22,073 nt of DNA, from the NCBI GenBank assembly GCA_910587305.1, contig CAJUKV010000050.1, positions 1 to 22,073 of the forward strand, in the 5' to 3' direction. A model generated the notes under the pieces. That model had not been told where the DNA came from and did not search any database. It saw nothing but the letters and a program-made list of their open reading frames with translations. Below, in pieces: positions 1 through 7,984 of the stretch. The translations under genes were made by a program, and so were the position numbers. The stretch's first letter is position 1. The number at the start of each line of letters is the position of its first letter. This DNA is from an uncultured Lachnospiraceae bacterium. GTDB lineage: Bacteria; Bacillota; Clostridia; Lachnospirales; Lachnospiraceae.

Positions 1-44
1 AAATCTTTGCAAGTCGACTTGAAAGAAGAAGGAGGATAGCTGCT

Positions 45-584
45 ATGAATAATGAAGAATTTGAGCGGTTTGTCCTGAAGTTTGGAAAGGATATCCTGCG
101 GTTTTGCCGGATGACGGCCGGCGACGCGGAAAGTGGAGACGAACTATATCAGGATACTATGCTTAAGCTGCTGGAGAAAAAGAAAAAGCTGGACTCTATG
201 CAGAATACAAAGAGTTACGCTTTATCCACTTCAATTTATCTTTGGAAGAATAAGAAGAAAAAATATGCAAACAGGATGAGACTGGTTCCCATTGACAGTA
301 TGGACGAGATGGCGGAGGAAGGATATGAGATTTCAGCGCATGACAAGGACGCTTCTCCGGAACATATTGTTTTGCAGCAAGATGAGATAGACATGATTCA
401 GGAATTGGTGGCATCTTTGCCGGAGAAATACAGAATACCAATCTATTTGTATTATTCGGCGGATATGCAGATAAATGAGTTGTCTGAAATTCTCAGGCTA
501 CCGGAAGGGACCGTCAAGAGCCGGATGCGAAAAGCAAAGAAACAGTTAAAAGAAAAATTGGAGGCGATAGGATATGACAGATGA
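45..584 (+). CDS. ECF-type RNA polymerase sigma factor
   Basis: A 179-residue sigma-70 family protein of the extracytoplasmic-function type, which would direct RNA polymerase to a small regulon. A region-2 helix is visible around residues 27-45 (GDELYQDTMLKLLEKK). A region-4 DNA-binding segment follows at about residues 125-175, with LPEKYRIPIYLYYS, then the helix-turn-helix LSEILRLPEGTVKSRM and a basic tail. The ATG at 45 follows an AGGAGG site 8 bases upstream. The stop overlaps the next gene by 11 bases, so the two are co-translated. The partner is a membrane DUF4179 protein, the usual arrangement of a sigma factor with its membrane regulator. The inducing signal cannot be read from the sequence. 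Confidence 0.93.
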   Translation: MNNEEFERFVLKFGKDILRFCRMTAGDAESGDELYQDTMLKLLEKKKKLDSMQNTKSYALSTSIYLWKNKKKKYANRMRLVPIDSMDEMAEEGYEISAHDKDASPEHIVLQQDEIDMIQELVASLPEKYRIPIYLYYSADMQINELSEILRLPEGTVKSRMRKAKKQLKEKLEAIGYDR

Positions 585-1755
585 AAAATTGGATCAAATC
601 TTAAAGCAGGCCCTTGCTCCTGAAATAAAGAACAGCGAAATTCGGGTACATAGAAGGAGGAAGGATAAAATGAAGAAATTGGGAAATATCGGTAAAGCAG
701 CGGCGGCAGCAGTGGTGCTGGCAGCTATTGGAACTCTTGGACTGGGATATTTTGATCCGGTGCTTGCGGCAAAAATTCCACTGATTGGAAAAATATTTGA
801 GAAGGTTGAGGACGATGTCACATATTCCGGTGATTATGCGGATAAGGGAACTGTTTTGACAAATGAAGATCACGCGGGCAATTTGGATACATCGGATTAT
901 TTTGCATCTGATAAGGGAATCACACTGACGGCATCGGAGGTCTATTGTGATGGATATTCCATATTTCTCACAGTAAATATTGAGGCAAAAGAGGCGGATT
1001 TTACTCATATTCCGGAACACTATACAGGTATGAATGTGGCAGACGGCCGGATGGCAGCAGGATTTTATATAGGCGGAACATGGAGCGTCGATGGCAGTTC
1101 ACCGGAATACCTCGAAAATACGTTTGAGGGGGTTGTGATTGATAACCACACATTTGCAGGTATGTTGAAAGTAAATCTTGCACAGAAAGCCGAAAGCAGC
1201 GGCGAACTTAGCTTAAATATAACCGGCCTTGGTTATGACGATGACAGGATGCTTGACAGCGAAGAAATCTCCGCATCCCATTGGACGGATGGAAGCTGGA
1301 ATATTGCCATTCCATTTGAAGTGAACGAAACAGACGTAAAGACTATCGAAATAGGGGAAAAGAAGGGAAACATTACGCTTGATAGTGTAGTGATATCTCC
1401 CTACCAGGTAATTGTCCATACCACAACACCGGGAAAGCAAAGAGAACTGACAGACGACAGGAGAAAAAAACTGCTTTCAAAAGATCCCGATATGACAGAT
1501 GCAGAGATGTTTGAAGCCCTTGGCTGGTCTTATGAACCCTGCCAGACAATTGTGTTTAACCAGGATGGGGAAATGCTTTACTCAGATATGGAAATGCCTG
1601 GAAGAGCCGGATTTGCCGTTCAGGGAAAAGAAATAAAAACCCTTCACATTTTCGTTTTTGACAATTTGGATGACTGGGCTTTAATGGAGACGGAAGGAAT
1701 GAACGGCAGCGCCGCGAACAAAGCTGTCATTTCAAAGGAAATTCATGTGAAGTAA
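574..1755 (+). CDS. DUF4179 membrane protein, probable anti-sigma partner
   Basis: A 393-residue protein with a short basic cytoplasmic N-terminus (about 1-36), one membrane segment rich in Ala/Val/Leu (about 37-58) and a large extracellular part. The stretch just after the membrane segment (YFDPVLAAKIPLIGKIFEKV) is the hallmark of the DUF4179 family, which in Clostridia sits directly behind ECF sigma genes. The inferred role is to hold or release the sigma factor in response to an envelope signal; this rests on gene order. The ATG at 574 lies inside the sigma gene, with GGAGG 9 bases upstream, so translation is coupled. No zinc-binding anti-sigma motif (HxxxCxxC) is visible in the N-terminal part. 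Confidence 0.85.
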   Translation: MTDEKLDQILKQALAPEIKNSEIRVHRRRKDKMKKLGNIGKAAAAAVVLAAIGTLGLGYFDPVLAAKIPLIGKIFEKVEDDVTYSGDYADKGTVLTNEDHAGNLDTSDYFASDKGITLTASEVYCDGYSIFLTVNIEAKEADFTHIPEHYTGMNVADGRMAAGFYIGGTWSVDGSSPEYLENTFEGVVIDNHTFAGMLKVNLAQKAESSGELSLNITGLGYDDDRMLDSEEISASHWTDGSWNIAIPFEVNETDVKTIEIGEKKGNITLDSVVISPYQVIVHTTTPGKQRELTDDRRKKLLSKDPDMTDAEMFEALGWSYEPCQTIVFNQDGEMLYSDMEMPGRAGFAVQGKEIKTLHIFVFDNLDDWALMETEGMNGSAANKAVISKEIHVK

Positions 1756-1790
1756 TTGTAACTATGAAGCCGAAGGATGAATAGTTACAA
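1756..1790 (+). terminator. Hairpin after the sigma/DUF4179 operon
   Basis: A perfect 10-bp stem (TTGTAACTAT pairing with ATAGTTACAA) with a 15-base loop begins immediately after the stop codon of the DUF4179 gene. There is no T-run directly behind it, although a T-rich patch follows at about 1817-1822. It may be a weak terminator or a 3-prime stabilising hairpin. Confidence 0.4.
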
Positions 1791-1832
1791 GTAATTGGGT
1801 AAAACGTCAGGGTTGCTTTTTTCATTCAAGAT

Positions 1833-1890
1833 GTTATCATAGGAAACACAGGATGATCCTTATGATATGCTACTATAAAGCGTTATCATA
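1833..1890 (+). promoter_or_regulatory. Repeated GTTATCATA motif upstream of the trans-sulfuration gene
   Basis: GTTATCATA occurs at 1833-1841 and again at 1882-1890, and the inverted core TATGATA lies between them at 1861-1867. The three copies fill the short region in front of the PLP enzyme and could be operator half-sites. No SAM riboswitch or T-box was seen here. Confidence 0.3.
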
Positions 1891-1928
1891 AAAACAGGTA
1901 ATCACTATACGCAAAAGGAGAAAAAGTC

Positions 1929-3110
1929 ATGTCAGATCAAAACCGGTATTTGAAGAACAGTAAGTTAATCGCGGCACATTACGGGGAAGAGTATGAGCAT
2001 TATTATAATGCTATTGTACCGCCTGTTTTTATGAATTCGCTGAATGTATTTGAGAGTCTGGATGATTATTATGATTTTGACCGGAGAGACAAGCATAAAT
2101 ATTGCTACGGAAGAGTGCAAAATCCTACCGTTCGGATTCTGGAAGATAAAATAGGGGCGTTAGAGCACGGCATAGGGGCATTAGCCTATGCTTCCGGGAT
2201 GGCTGCCGCTACTGCGGCAGTGCTCACAGTCTGCAAGACAGGAAGCCATGTAATCTGCATCCACAATGCATATGGGCCGCTGAAAAGCTTTCTGAACGGA
2301 TATGCAAGGGAACATATGGGCATAACAGTTACGTATGTGGAGGGAGACCGTTTGGAGGAATTTGAGGAAAGCATTACCGAACGCACAGATTTGATTATTC
2401 TGGAAAGCCCCTCCTCGGTGGTCTTTTCCCTTCAGGATATCCGCGGCGTATCCAAACTGGCAAAGAAGGTAGGAGCCAGGGTATATATTGATAATACATA
2501 CTGCACCTCTGTTTACCAACAGCCCCTTGATTTGGGCGCGGACATTGTAATGCATACCACATCCAAGTATATTGGAGGACACAGCGATCTCATTGGCGGA
2601 ATGCTGGCGGTGAAGGACGAAGAACTGTTTGACAGGCTTCTGAAAAACAGGGAGCTTTTCGGAGGAATTGTGGGTCCTATGGAAGCATGGCTGATGATAC
2701 GGGGACTGCGCACCATGGAAGTCCGTATTGCCCGGCATCAGGAAACGGCTATGGCAGTGGCAAAGTTTTTAGAACAGCACCCAAGAGTGAAAAAGGTAAA
2801 TTATCCGGGCCTTCCTTCCCATCCGCAGTACGAACTGATGAAGAGCCAGCAACAGGGAAATACCGGGTTGTTGAGCTTCGAAATAGATGGGAGCACGCAG
2901 GATGCGGCGAAGGTTGCCGAGAGTCTTAATATCTTTAAAATCGGCGTGTCCTGGGGAGGCTTTGAGAGCCTTGTATTCCTTCCCCATGCAAAAACAGAAG
3001 TAGAAGAATGTAAAAAACTTAGGGGAAGCCAGAATATTATCCGTATTCATTGCGGACTGGAAGGCACTGAGGATTTGATTGCTGATTTGGAATCAGCCCT
3101 TGCTTATTAA
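1929..3110 (+). CDS. PLP-dependent trans-sulfuration enzyme (Cys/Met metabolism family)
   Basis: A 393-residue member of the cystathionine gamma-synthase / beta-lyase / methionine gamma-lyase family, at the family's usual length. Visible landmarks are YGRVQNPTVRILEDKI near residue 60, the cofactor-contacting YASGMAAATAA, the Asp of IYIDNTYCTS, and SKYIGGHSD, in which Lys213 should form the internal aldimine with pyridoxal phosphate. These enzymes make or break C-S bonds in methionine, cysteine or homocysteine metabolism in the cytoplasm. Which reaction this one carries out cannot be decided from the sequence. AAGGAG lies 8 bases before the ATG. It appears to be transcribed alone. Confidence 0.9.
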   Translation: MSDQNRYLKNSKLIAAHYGEEYEHYYNAIVPPVFMNSLNVFESLDDYYDFDRRDKHKYCYGRVQNPTVRILEDKIGALEHGIGALAYASGMAAATAAVLTVCKTGSHVICIHNAYGPLKSFLNGYAREHMGITVTYVEGDRLEEFEESITERTDLIILESPSSVVFSLQDIRGVSKLAKKVGARVYIDNTYCTSVYQQPLDLGADIVMHTTSKYIGGHSDLIGGMLAVKDEELFDRLLKNRELFGGIVGPMEAWLMIRGLRTMEVRIARHQETAMAVAKFLEQHPRVKKVNYPGLPSHPQYELMKSQQQGNTGLLSFEIDGSTQDAAKVAESLNIFKIGVSWGGFESLVFLPHAKTEVEECKKLRGSQNIIRIHCGLEGTEDLIADLESALAY

Positions 3111-3246
3111 CAGGCGATGAAGAAATAGTTTTTAGTCGCATTTTTTATTCATAAATGAACTTAAGGTTTTTTACTTTTATCTTTCATAATAATATATATA
3201 GATGGAGAGATTGACTTGCATTTGGAAGAAAGGAGAGAGGAAATTT

Positions 3247-3276
3247 ATGCTTAATCCTATCGTTATAGTTGCATAA
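3247..3276 (+). CDS. Possible 9-codon leader ORF
   Basis: ATG at 3247 follows a strong site (AAGGAGAGAGG) and opens a 9-codon frame, MLNPIVIVA, ended by TAA. In the same frame after the stop another short sensible stretch appears (AGLSQLIVKYE, then stop). This may be a leader peptide or the remnant of a hydrophobic gene. The 260 bases between the trans-sulfuration gene and the next CDS hold nothing else that I can support. Confidence 0.2.
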   Translation: MLNPIVIVA

Positions 3277-3370
3277 GCAGGGCTATCGCAACTCATTGTA
3301 AAATACGAATAAGTGTTGTGGTTTGGCCTTGCAGTTCCTGTTAAAGCAAATTTAATAGTAGGAGTGCAAA

Positions 3371-3643
3371 ATGGGTTATAAAAAAGCAACACATGTTCTG
3401 CCCAAAGAGCTGCTTGTAAAGGTTCAGGAATATGTCGACGGAGAGTTTCTCTATATTCCAAGAGCTTCGAAGCATAAAAAAAGCTGGGGTGAGACAACCT
3501 CCACCCGTCAGGAGCTGCGGGACAGAAACAAAAACATATACGCCGATTATCTTGCGGGAGAAAGCATGGATTTTCTGGCTGAAAAATATTTTTTATCGTT
3601 AAAGAGTATTCAGAGAATTATCGGACAGTTAAAAAAAGAATAG
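3371..3643 (+). CDS. CD3324-family small protein with C-terminal HTH
   Basis: A 90-residue basic protein beginning MGYKKATHVLPKELLVKVQ, with YVDGEFLYIPR and KKSWGETT following. This order matches the small CD3324 family of Clostridia and Bacilli. The C-terminal 35 residues (ADYLAGESMDFLAEKYFLSL then KSIQRII) read as a helix-turn-helix of the kind used to recognise DNA, so a small transcriptional regulator is likely. AGGAG precedes the ATG by 7 bases. It stands alone and is closed by a strong terminator. Its targets are unknown. Confidence 0.8.
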   Translation: MGYKKATHVLPKELLVKVQEYVDGEFLYIPRASKHKKSWGETTSTRQELRDRNKNIYADYLAGESMDFLAEKYFLSLKSIQRIIGQLKKE

Positions 3644-3644
3644 A

Positions 3645-3691
3645 AACAACAAACGCTGCCACGTTTTGCGTGACAGCGTTTGTTGTTTTTT
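3645..3691 (+). terminator. Rho-independent terminator
   Basis: AACAACAAACGCTG pairs perfectly with CAGCGTTTGTTGTT. The stem continues inward through CACG/CGTG after a single mismatch, to a loop of about five bases, and is followed by a T-run at 3686-3691. It ends the CD3324-type gene. Confidence 0.93.
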
Positions 3692-3869
3692 AGCCGATTG
3701 GTAAAGTAAGACAGAACGATTATGTTTGCTTCTTAAGAGAGTATTAGGTTGGGAGCAGTATCATACGGTGCTACAATTTTCCCTGCGGGATTTCCGTTTT
3801 TTGCATTTGTTTTAATTTGTGTTCAAGTTTAAATTTGCAGGGCGGCAAGGCCGCGACATGGAGGGTGGG

Positions 3870-4433
3870 ATGAAAAAAGTAGTATGGAAGGTGGAAAGTC
3901 TTACGTTACTGCCGGTCTTAAAATACTGCAAGAAATGTGGGAAAAAGAATGTTTTTATTTGCTCGGAGCAATTCAGGATAAATGCCCAGCGGAAAAATTT
4001 AAGTTTTTGGCTGATTTATAAATGCGCAAGCTGCAATACCACGTGGAATGCAGATATTTATTCCCGTGTTTCGCCGCAGGTTATTGCGCCCGCATTGTTA
4101 GAAAGATTTTATAATAACGATAGGGACCTTGTGAAACACTATGCAATGGACGGCAGCTTTTTGCAAAGTCTCGGGGTGCAGGTGAGCCTGCCGGAATATA
4201 CTATTTTAGGGGAAAGCTTTTCCTTACATGAACCGGTAGAAATAGAAATGAAAAATGAGTATTCACTGCCTGTAAGGATATCTGCCGTTGTGAGAGAAAA
4301 ACTGCATTTGTCGCAGAAAGAATATGCACAGATGGTTTCCGATGGACAAATAAAAAGCATTCCCGGGCAGGATTTGAAAAAGGGTAAATGGAAGGATAGC
4401 ATGATTTTGATTATTGACAAATCATCGGTGTAA
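3870..4433 (+). CDS. DUF1062 domain protein with two CxxC motifs
   Basis: The reading frame is open from 3819, but the ATG at 3870 is preferred. It has GGAGGG four bases upstream and starts at the conserved MKKVVWKVE. The 187-residue product has CKKCGKK near residue 20 and CASC near residue 53, probably one zinc-binding site, which is typical of the DUF1062 family. The C-terminal half (LREKLHLSQ-like helix and KGKWKDSMILIID) matches the family as I remember it. The function of DUF1062 is unknown. It is monocistronic and converges on the LysM gene. A weak hairpin at 4511-4533 (AAGGTGTTC with GAACGCCTT, one G-T pair) lies between the two stops. Confidence 0.83.
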   Translation: MKKVVWKVESLTLLPVLKYCKKCGKKNVFICSEQFRINAQRKNLSFWLIYKCASCNTTWNADIYSRVSPQVIAPALLERFYNNDRDLVKHYAMDGSFLQSLGVQVSLPEYTILGESFSLHEPVEIEMKNEYSLPVRISAVVREKLHLSQKEYAQMVSDGQIKSIPGQDLKKGKWKDSMILIIDKSSV

Positions 4434-4543
4434 TTGTCCATAATCGAAGCACTGCCCGGACTGCCAGGAGAGTGCTATAGGGTATCGGACGGTATGCTAA
4501 CTCATTTTAGAAGGTGTTCGAAATGAACGCCTTGTGACCATCT

Positions 4544-6253
4544 TTACCGCAGATTATAAGGCGGATCATATCCATCGCCGTTTTCAAAGCGCACCTGTTC
4601 GCCGTAAATTTCAATAAAGCGGGCGTTGGGAAGGAGCGATTCGTCAGGCACTACATTTTTTTCTCCCCATATTCTTGACAGATATAAATAGTGTATTTCC
4701 GGCAAGTCTGCCAGAAAGTCATAGCTTTCCACATTGCCGGTCTTTAATGTCAGATAAGCCAGATGAGGGCAGGCGCGGAGTATGGACAAATCCGTAATCC
4801 CCTCAAAATACTCGTTATATTCTTTCTTCCAATACCATCCGCCCATCCGCAGCGTACGTAAGTTCGGCAGCTTCCCCAGAAAATCAACATCCTTTACCTG
4901 GGTATCGGCAGAATAGATATCCATACTTAGTACCTGCAAATCAGTCAGATACTCCATACAAGATAAATCTGTAATACAAGGGGTACGCAGCGTGATATCC
5001 AGGCTTTTCAACCCCCGGAAGTGTCTCAGATCATCCAGCGATCCCAGTAAACGAGCCTTCACCGGTGGACGCAGTGTGATGTCCGTCCCATTATCCGCAC
5101 TTTTGTTGAGGCGCACGCGAAGGTATTCCTCTTCGCTGTCATTATCCACGGAATAGTAAGAAAGCTCCATTTCCTCAATAGCTGCCAGATCACCTGCCGT
5201 TATATCCCGTTCCATGAAAGCCTGCTTTTCCTCCTTTGTAAGCTGCCACAGGCCGGACAGCTCCTCCCGTACCAGCTTTTCAAGCTCAGGCTCTTTCCAT
5301 TCAATCACATAATCATTGGGATAATCCTCCACCTTTTTAAGAGGACCGGAATAAAGCCTTTGCATGGCATTCACAAAAGGGTTCCGGAGCTGGGGATAAT
5401 TCCAATCCTGTGCGCCCACATAATCCTGTGCTTTCACATAGTACACCCCCGGATCCAAAAAACGTACTGCCGCATAGAAGGTTTTTCCCCGGGCAAGGGC
5501 AAGCGTACTTTCGGTACAAAGCTCCTTATCGCATAGGGCAAAGGCCTCGCTTTGCGTGGTGCTGTTATAACAAAAATAAGCCAGGATGATATATTCCCTG
5601 TCTCCGGCATCAAAAGTAAATTGATAACCGCACAGACTTCCTATTCCGGTTACCTGGTATCTTTCAAAAGAAAGATCTGACACCAGATCGCCGCAGATAT
5701 CCGTGCCGCATCTTTTGACCTCATCCTTAAATGTATCCCAGTGCACGTAAGGATCCGCCTCTTTCAGGTCATTTTCATAAGGTACGCTTGCATATATACG
5801 ATAGGGAGAATGAAATTGTCTCTTGCCATAGATATCTTCAAGCCCAAAAGCCTCTTCATCCACAATGAGTTCATATCCAAACTGATCCTGAGAAATATAA
5901 TCTCCAATTCCTACCTTTGTGTACAAGGTCTTTTCCAATTGAAGCTCTGTGCCTGGCATGAGCTGTTCCGGGACATCAACCACATCCTCATTATCAGATA
6001 TGAGCTTTTGGTAATATGTGCCGCTTCCCCAATAATCCTGTGCAATATCCCAGAGAGTATCGCCTGCTTTTACCGTGTAAGTCTCCTGGCTGACAAATTC
6101 AAGATAATGCATCTTTCCCCGGCCATCAGGTTTTACGTCCGTTAAAAGGTAGTCTTCATTTTGACCGAAATACGCACGGCTATCCATTGAGATGCTAAGC
6201 AGTATTATGATAAAAATTGTGGCTTTTATATTCCGTCTTAATCTTTTGCCCAT
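4544..6253 (-). CDS. Secreted LysM and leucine-rich-repeat protein
   Basis: A 569-residue protein with a basic start and hydrophobic segment (residues 1-27, a signal peptide or membrane anchor). A LysM domain follows at about 58-107 (YTVKAGDTLWDIAQDYWGSG), then an unrecognised middle region. The C-terminal part from about residue 399 has irregular leucine-rich repeats (GLKSLDITL, LQVLSMDIY, LRTLRMGG, LAYLTLK, IHYLYLS). LysM binds peptidoglycan, so the protein should sit at the cell wall and present the repeats outside the cell. The AAGGGGG site lies just upstream of the ATG. Ligand and role are unknown; the LysM-LRR combination is uncommon. Confidence 0.8.
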   Translation of the reverse strand: MGKRLRRNIKATIFIIILLSISMDSRAYFGQNEDYLLTDVKPDGRGKMHYLEFVSQETYTVKAGDTLWDIAQDYWGSGTYYQKLISDNEDVVDVPEQLMPGTELQLEKTLYTKVGIGDYISQDQFGYELIVDEEAFGLEDIYGKRQFHSPYRIYASVPYENDLKEADPYVHWDTFKDEVKRCGTDICGDLVSDLSFERYQVTGIGSLCGYQFTFDAGDREYIILAYFCYNSTTQSEAFALCDKELCTESTLALARGKTFYAAVRFLDPGVYYVKAQDYVGAQDWNYPQLRNPFVNAMQRLYSGPLKKVEDYPNDYVIEWKEPELEKLVREELSGLWQLTKEEKQAFMERDITAGDLAAIEEMELSYYSVDNDSEEEYLRVRLNKSADNGTDITLRPPVKARLLGSLDDLRHFRGLKSLDITLRTPCITDLSCMEYLTDLQVLSMDIYSADTQVKDVDFLGKLPNLRTLRMGGWYWKKEYNEYFEGITDLSILRACPHLAYLTLKTGNVESYDFLADLPEIHYLYLSRIWGEKNVVPDESLLPNARFIEIYGEQVRFENGDGYDPPYNLR

Positions 6254-6560
6254 AGTTTGCCCCCTTTTTCTTTACGGGATATGATGTGTATTCATATTTA
6301 CATTATAAACCCGTCTTGCATCATTTTTGCATCATAAAGAATTAAGGGAAGGGCCCTTGGCCTTAGGCGAACTTTTAACGGTCGGATCCGGAAATGGTAT
6401 GGCCAAAGTCTGCTGCAAGACTGATTCACAAAACAAATATTTTGGTTGTCAGAAAAAGTTATAACGGCTATAATATATATAGCAAAATCATCATAAAAAT
6501 ATCCATTGAAACCGGGCTTAGTCAGCCGTATGGGATACAGGTAAAGGATATGCAGGAGGT
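6254..6560. other. Intergenic region, divergent LysM and DUF1349 genes
   Basis: About 300 bases without a supported gene. It must contain the promoter of the LysM gene on the minus strand, and probably that of the DUF1349 gene on the plus strand near the AT-rich stretch 6460-6500. A strong AGGAGGT site at 6554-6560 precedes the hairpin repeat rather than the DUF1349 start codon. Confidence 0.5.
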
Positions 6561-6643
6561 ATAAGTTTGGAAGTAAACTTCCAAACTCTTTATTGGTGGC
6601 AGTACCGCAAGCTGCGCTTGCGGTATGCGGGGGTATAAGAATG
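6561..6643 (+). repeat. Double-hairpin repeat, copy A
   Basis: About 82 bases containing two perfect 10-bp hairpins: 6564-6587 (AGTTTGGAAG, loop TAAA) and 6603-6625 (TACCGCAAGC, loop TGC). The element ends at the ATG of the DUF1349 gene. A nearly identical copy lies in inverted orientation at 12541-12622. The two differ at about six positions; the loop of the second hairpin varies while its stem is conserved, which points to selection or descent as a folded element. Confidence 0.85.
6567..6638 (+). CDS. Possible 23-residue leader peptide in repeat A
   Basis: TTG at 6567 follows AGGAGGT with a 6-base spacer and opens a 23-codon frame beginning MEVNFQTLYWWQYRK. Its TAA ends two bases before the ATG of the DUF1349 gene. 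The frame runs through both hairpins of the repeat. It would give translational coupling, but the codon changes in copy B are not silent, so coding selection is not shown. Confidence 0.3.
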   Translation: MEVNFQTLYWWQYRKLRLRYAGV

Positions 6644-7228
6644 AATTTTAACAAAGCAGATTTACTATGGATAAGAGAGCCAAAAACATTTTCTATTAAC
6701 GAAGAAAAGATAACAATCCGGACAGAGCCGTGCACAGACTTGTGGCAAAGAACCTATTATGGTTTTCAAAACGATAACGCCCCTGTCCTGCAAATGTGGA
6801 CAGAGGAGAAATACTTTTCCTTTGTTGTAAAAACGGAATTTGACAGTAAGCACAGATTCGACCAGTGCGGTATTGTCATGTACCTTGACAGTGAGAATTG
6901 GCTGAAGGCTTCTATCGAATATGAAAATGATACATTCCAGAGATTAGGGAGCGTTGTGACAAACCATGGATATTCAGACTGGGCCACAACAGATATTGAT
7001 GCGGCTGTCAAGTCTATGTGGTACCGTTTCAGCAGGAGAGAATCGGATTACTGCATAGAATGTTCACAGGATGGCATTTCCTTTAAGCAGATGCGAATCT
7101 GCCATATGTGGGAGGGCGCAGAGAGAATCAGATTTGGAATATACGCATGCTCACCGGAAGAATCCTCTTTCGAAGCCAGATTTTCATGTATGGAACTGAC
7201 AGAATGTAAATGGCTTGCACATAAGTAG
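6641..7228 (+). CDS. DUF1349 family protein (concanavalin-like fold)
   Basis: A 195-residue protein of the DUF1349 family, which has a concanavalin A-like beta-sandwich. Typical features are WIREPKTFSI near the start, CGIVMYLDSENWLKASIEYE in the middle, WYRFSRRESDYCIECSQDG and RFGIYACSPEESSFEARFS near the end. The family is often described as a regulator of an enolase or as a carbohydrate-binding fold; its role is not settled. The frame is open from 6593, but the ATG at 6641 begins the homologous part, and the preceding codons come from the hairpin repeat. The ribosome site directly upstream is weak, so translation may depend on the upstream site and leader frame. Confidence 0.85.
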   Translation: MNFNKADLLWIREPKTFSINEEKITIRTEPCTDLWQRTYYGFQNDNAPVLQMWTEEKYFSFVVKTEFDSKHRFDQCGIVMYLDSENWLKASIEYENDTFQRLGSVVTNHGYSDWATTDIDAAVKSMWYRFSRRESDYCIECSQDGISFKQMRICHMWEGAERIRFGIYACSPEESSFEARFSCMELTECKWLAHK

Positions 7229-7244
7229 ATATTTTGCCGTACCG

Positions 7245-7281
7245 CAGACATTCCCAATAAAGTAATTATTGGGAATGTCTG
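7245..7281. terminator. 16-bp perfect hairpin between convergent genes
   Basis: CAGACATTCCCAATAA pairs perfectly with its complement at 7266-7281 around a 5-base loop. It lies between the DUF1349 gene and the convergent small gene, so it could end transcription from both sides. T-tracts are poor on either strand (a T-run appears only at about 7292). Confidence 0.6.
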
Positions 7282-7333
7282 ATAAAGCAGCTTTTTATCT
7301 ATTTTGTCTCCGGCGTTTTTACATATTCGGTAG

Positions 7334-7648
7334 TTATATATACCAATGGGCTGACCTTTTTTTCACAAAATAAGCTAAGTCTATGGAGCATTCTGGTACA
7401 GACTTAACAATCTTATCGACGAGAACCTTGGAATTATCCGCAATAAACACTTCCGGGATATCCCCTTTCCAATTAAAACTTTTTATCTGTGGACTTTGCC
7501 CAATGAATTTTGCACTAAAATTTAAAATCTCATTGTACAACGGAAACTCTTGTCCAACATAACAAGATTTTAATTGCTCTTTGGCTAAAGATATTGTTTG
7601 CTTTAATCTTATTTCTTCGTACTCTCTTTCTGAGTGATTACTTCTCAT
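7334..7648 (-). CDS. Small hypothetical protein, 104 residues
   Basis: The start at 7648 has an AGGAGGG site 8 bases upstream; an upstream extension of the frame has no such site. The product begins MRSNHSEREYEEIRLKQTIS and is mixed charged and hydrophobic, with no membrane segment or recognised domain. Residues 45-60 read as an amphipathic helix (YNEILNFSAKFIGQS). I do not recognise the family. It converges with the DUF1349 gene. Confidence 0.6.
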   Translation of the reverse strand: MRSNHSEREYEEIRLKQTISLAKEQLKSCYVGQEFPLYNEILNFSAKFIGQSPQIKSFNWKGDIPEVFIADNSKVLVDKIVKSVPECSIDLAYFVKKRSAHWYI

Positions 7649-7662
7649 AAATAACACCCTCC

Positions 7663-7875
7663 TTGATAAAAACAAAAGAAAAATTCTCACTGAAACACGC
7701 TCCGGGACGTCGCATTTTACGGAGCGAGAGCGGGGCGGCGAAGCTACCGAAAGCCGGGGACAGAGTCAGCGCCGAGCAAAGGGACCGGGCAAGGCAGATG
7801 ATGACTCCAAAGAATAAGACAAAGGGAGATGGAGCAAAATCTAGTGGAAATGCATGTGCTGTTGCGGTAAAATAG
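7663..7875 (+). pseudogene. GC-rich remnant, probably from a mobile element
   Basis: A patch at about 7690-7870 is clearly richer in G and C than its neighbours. It holds a 70-codon frame from TTG (HAPGRRILRSESGAAKLPK is part of it) without a good ribosome site. The very basic composition and position among other mobile fragments suggest a leftover of a transfer element. I cannot name the parent gene, and it may not be coding. The remainder up to 7984 contains the promoter of the next gene. Confidence 0.25.
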
Positions 7876-7984
7876 CCACATTGGGATAGTTTGATAAGTT
7901 TATTAAAAAGCACTCAAAAGTTTACATTCCGCAATTCCAACTTGCTATACATATTGTTAATAAAAAGATATAATAGGAGAGAAA

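Noticed and set aside
2181..2738. 185-codon minus-strand frame
   Set aside because: Antisense to the PLP enzyme, whose active-site motifs are clear.
4511..4533. Terminator between the DUF1062 and LysM genes
   Set aside because: The stem is short with one G-T pair and neither strand has a T-run, so it was only mentioned in the gene entry.
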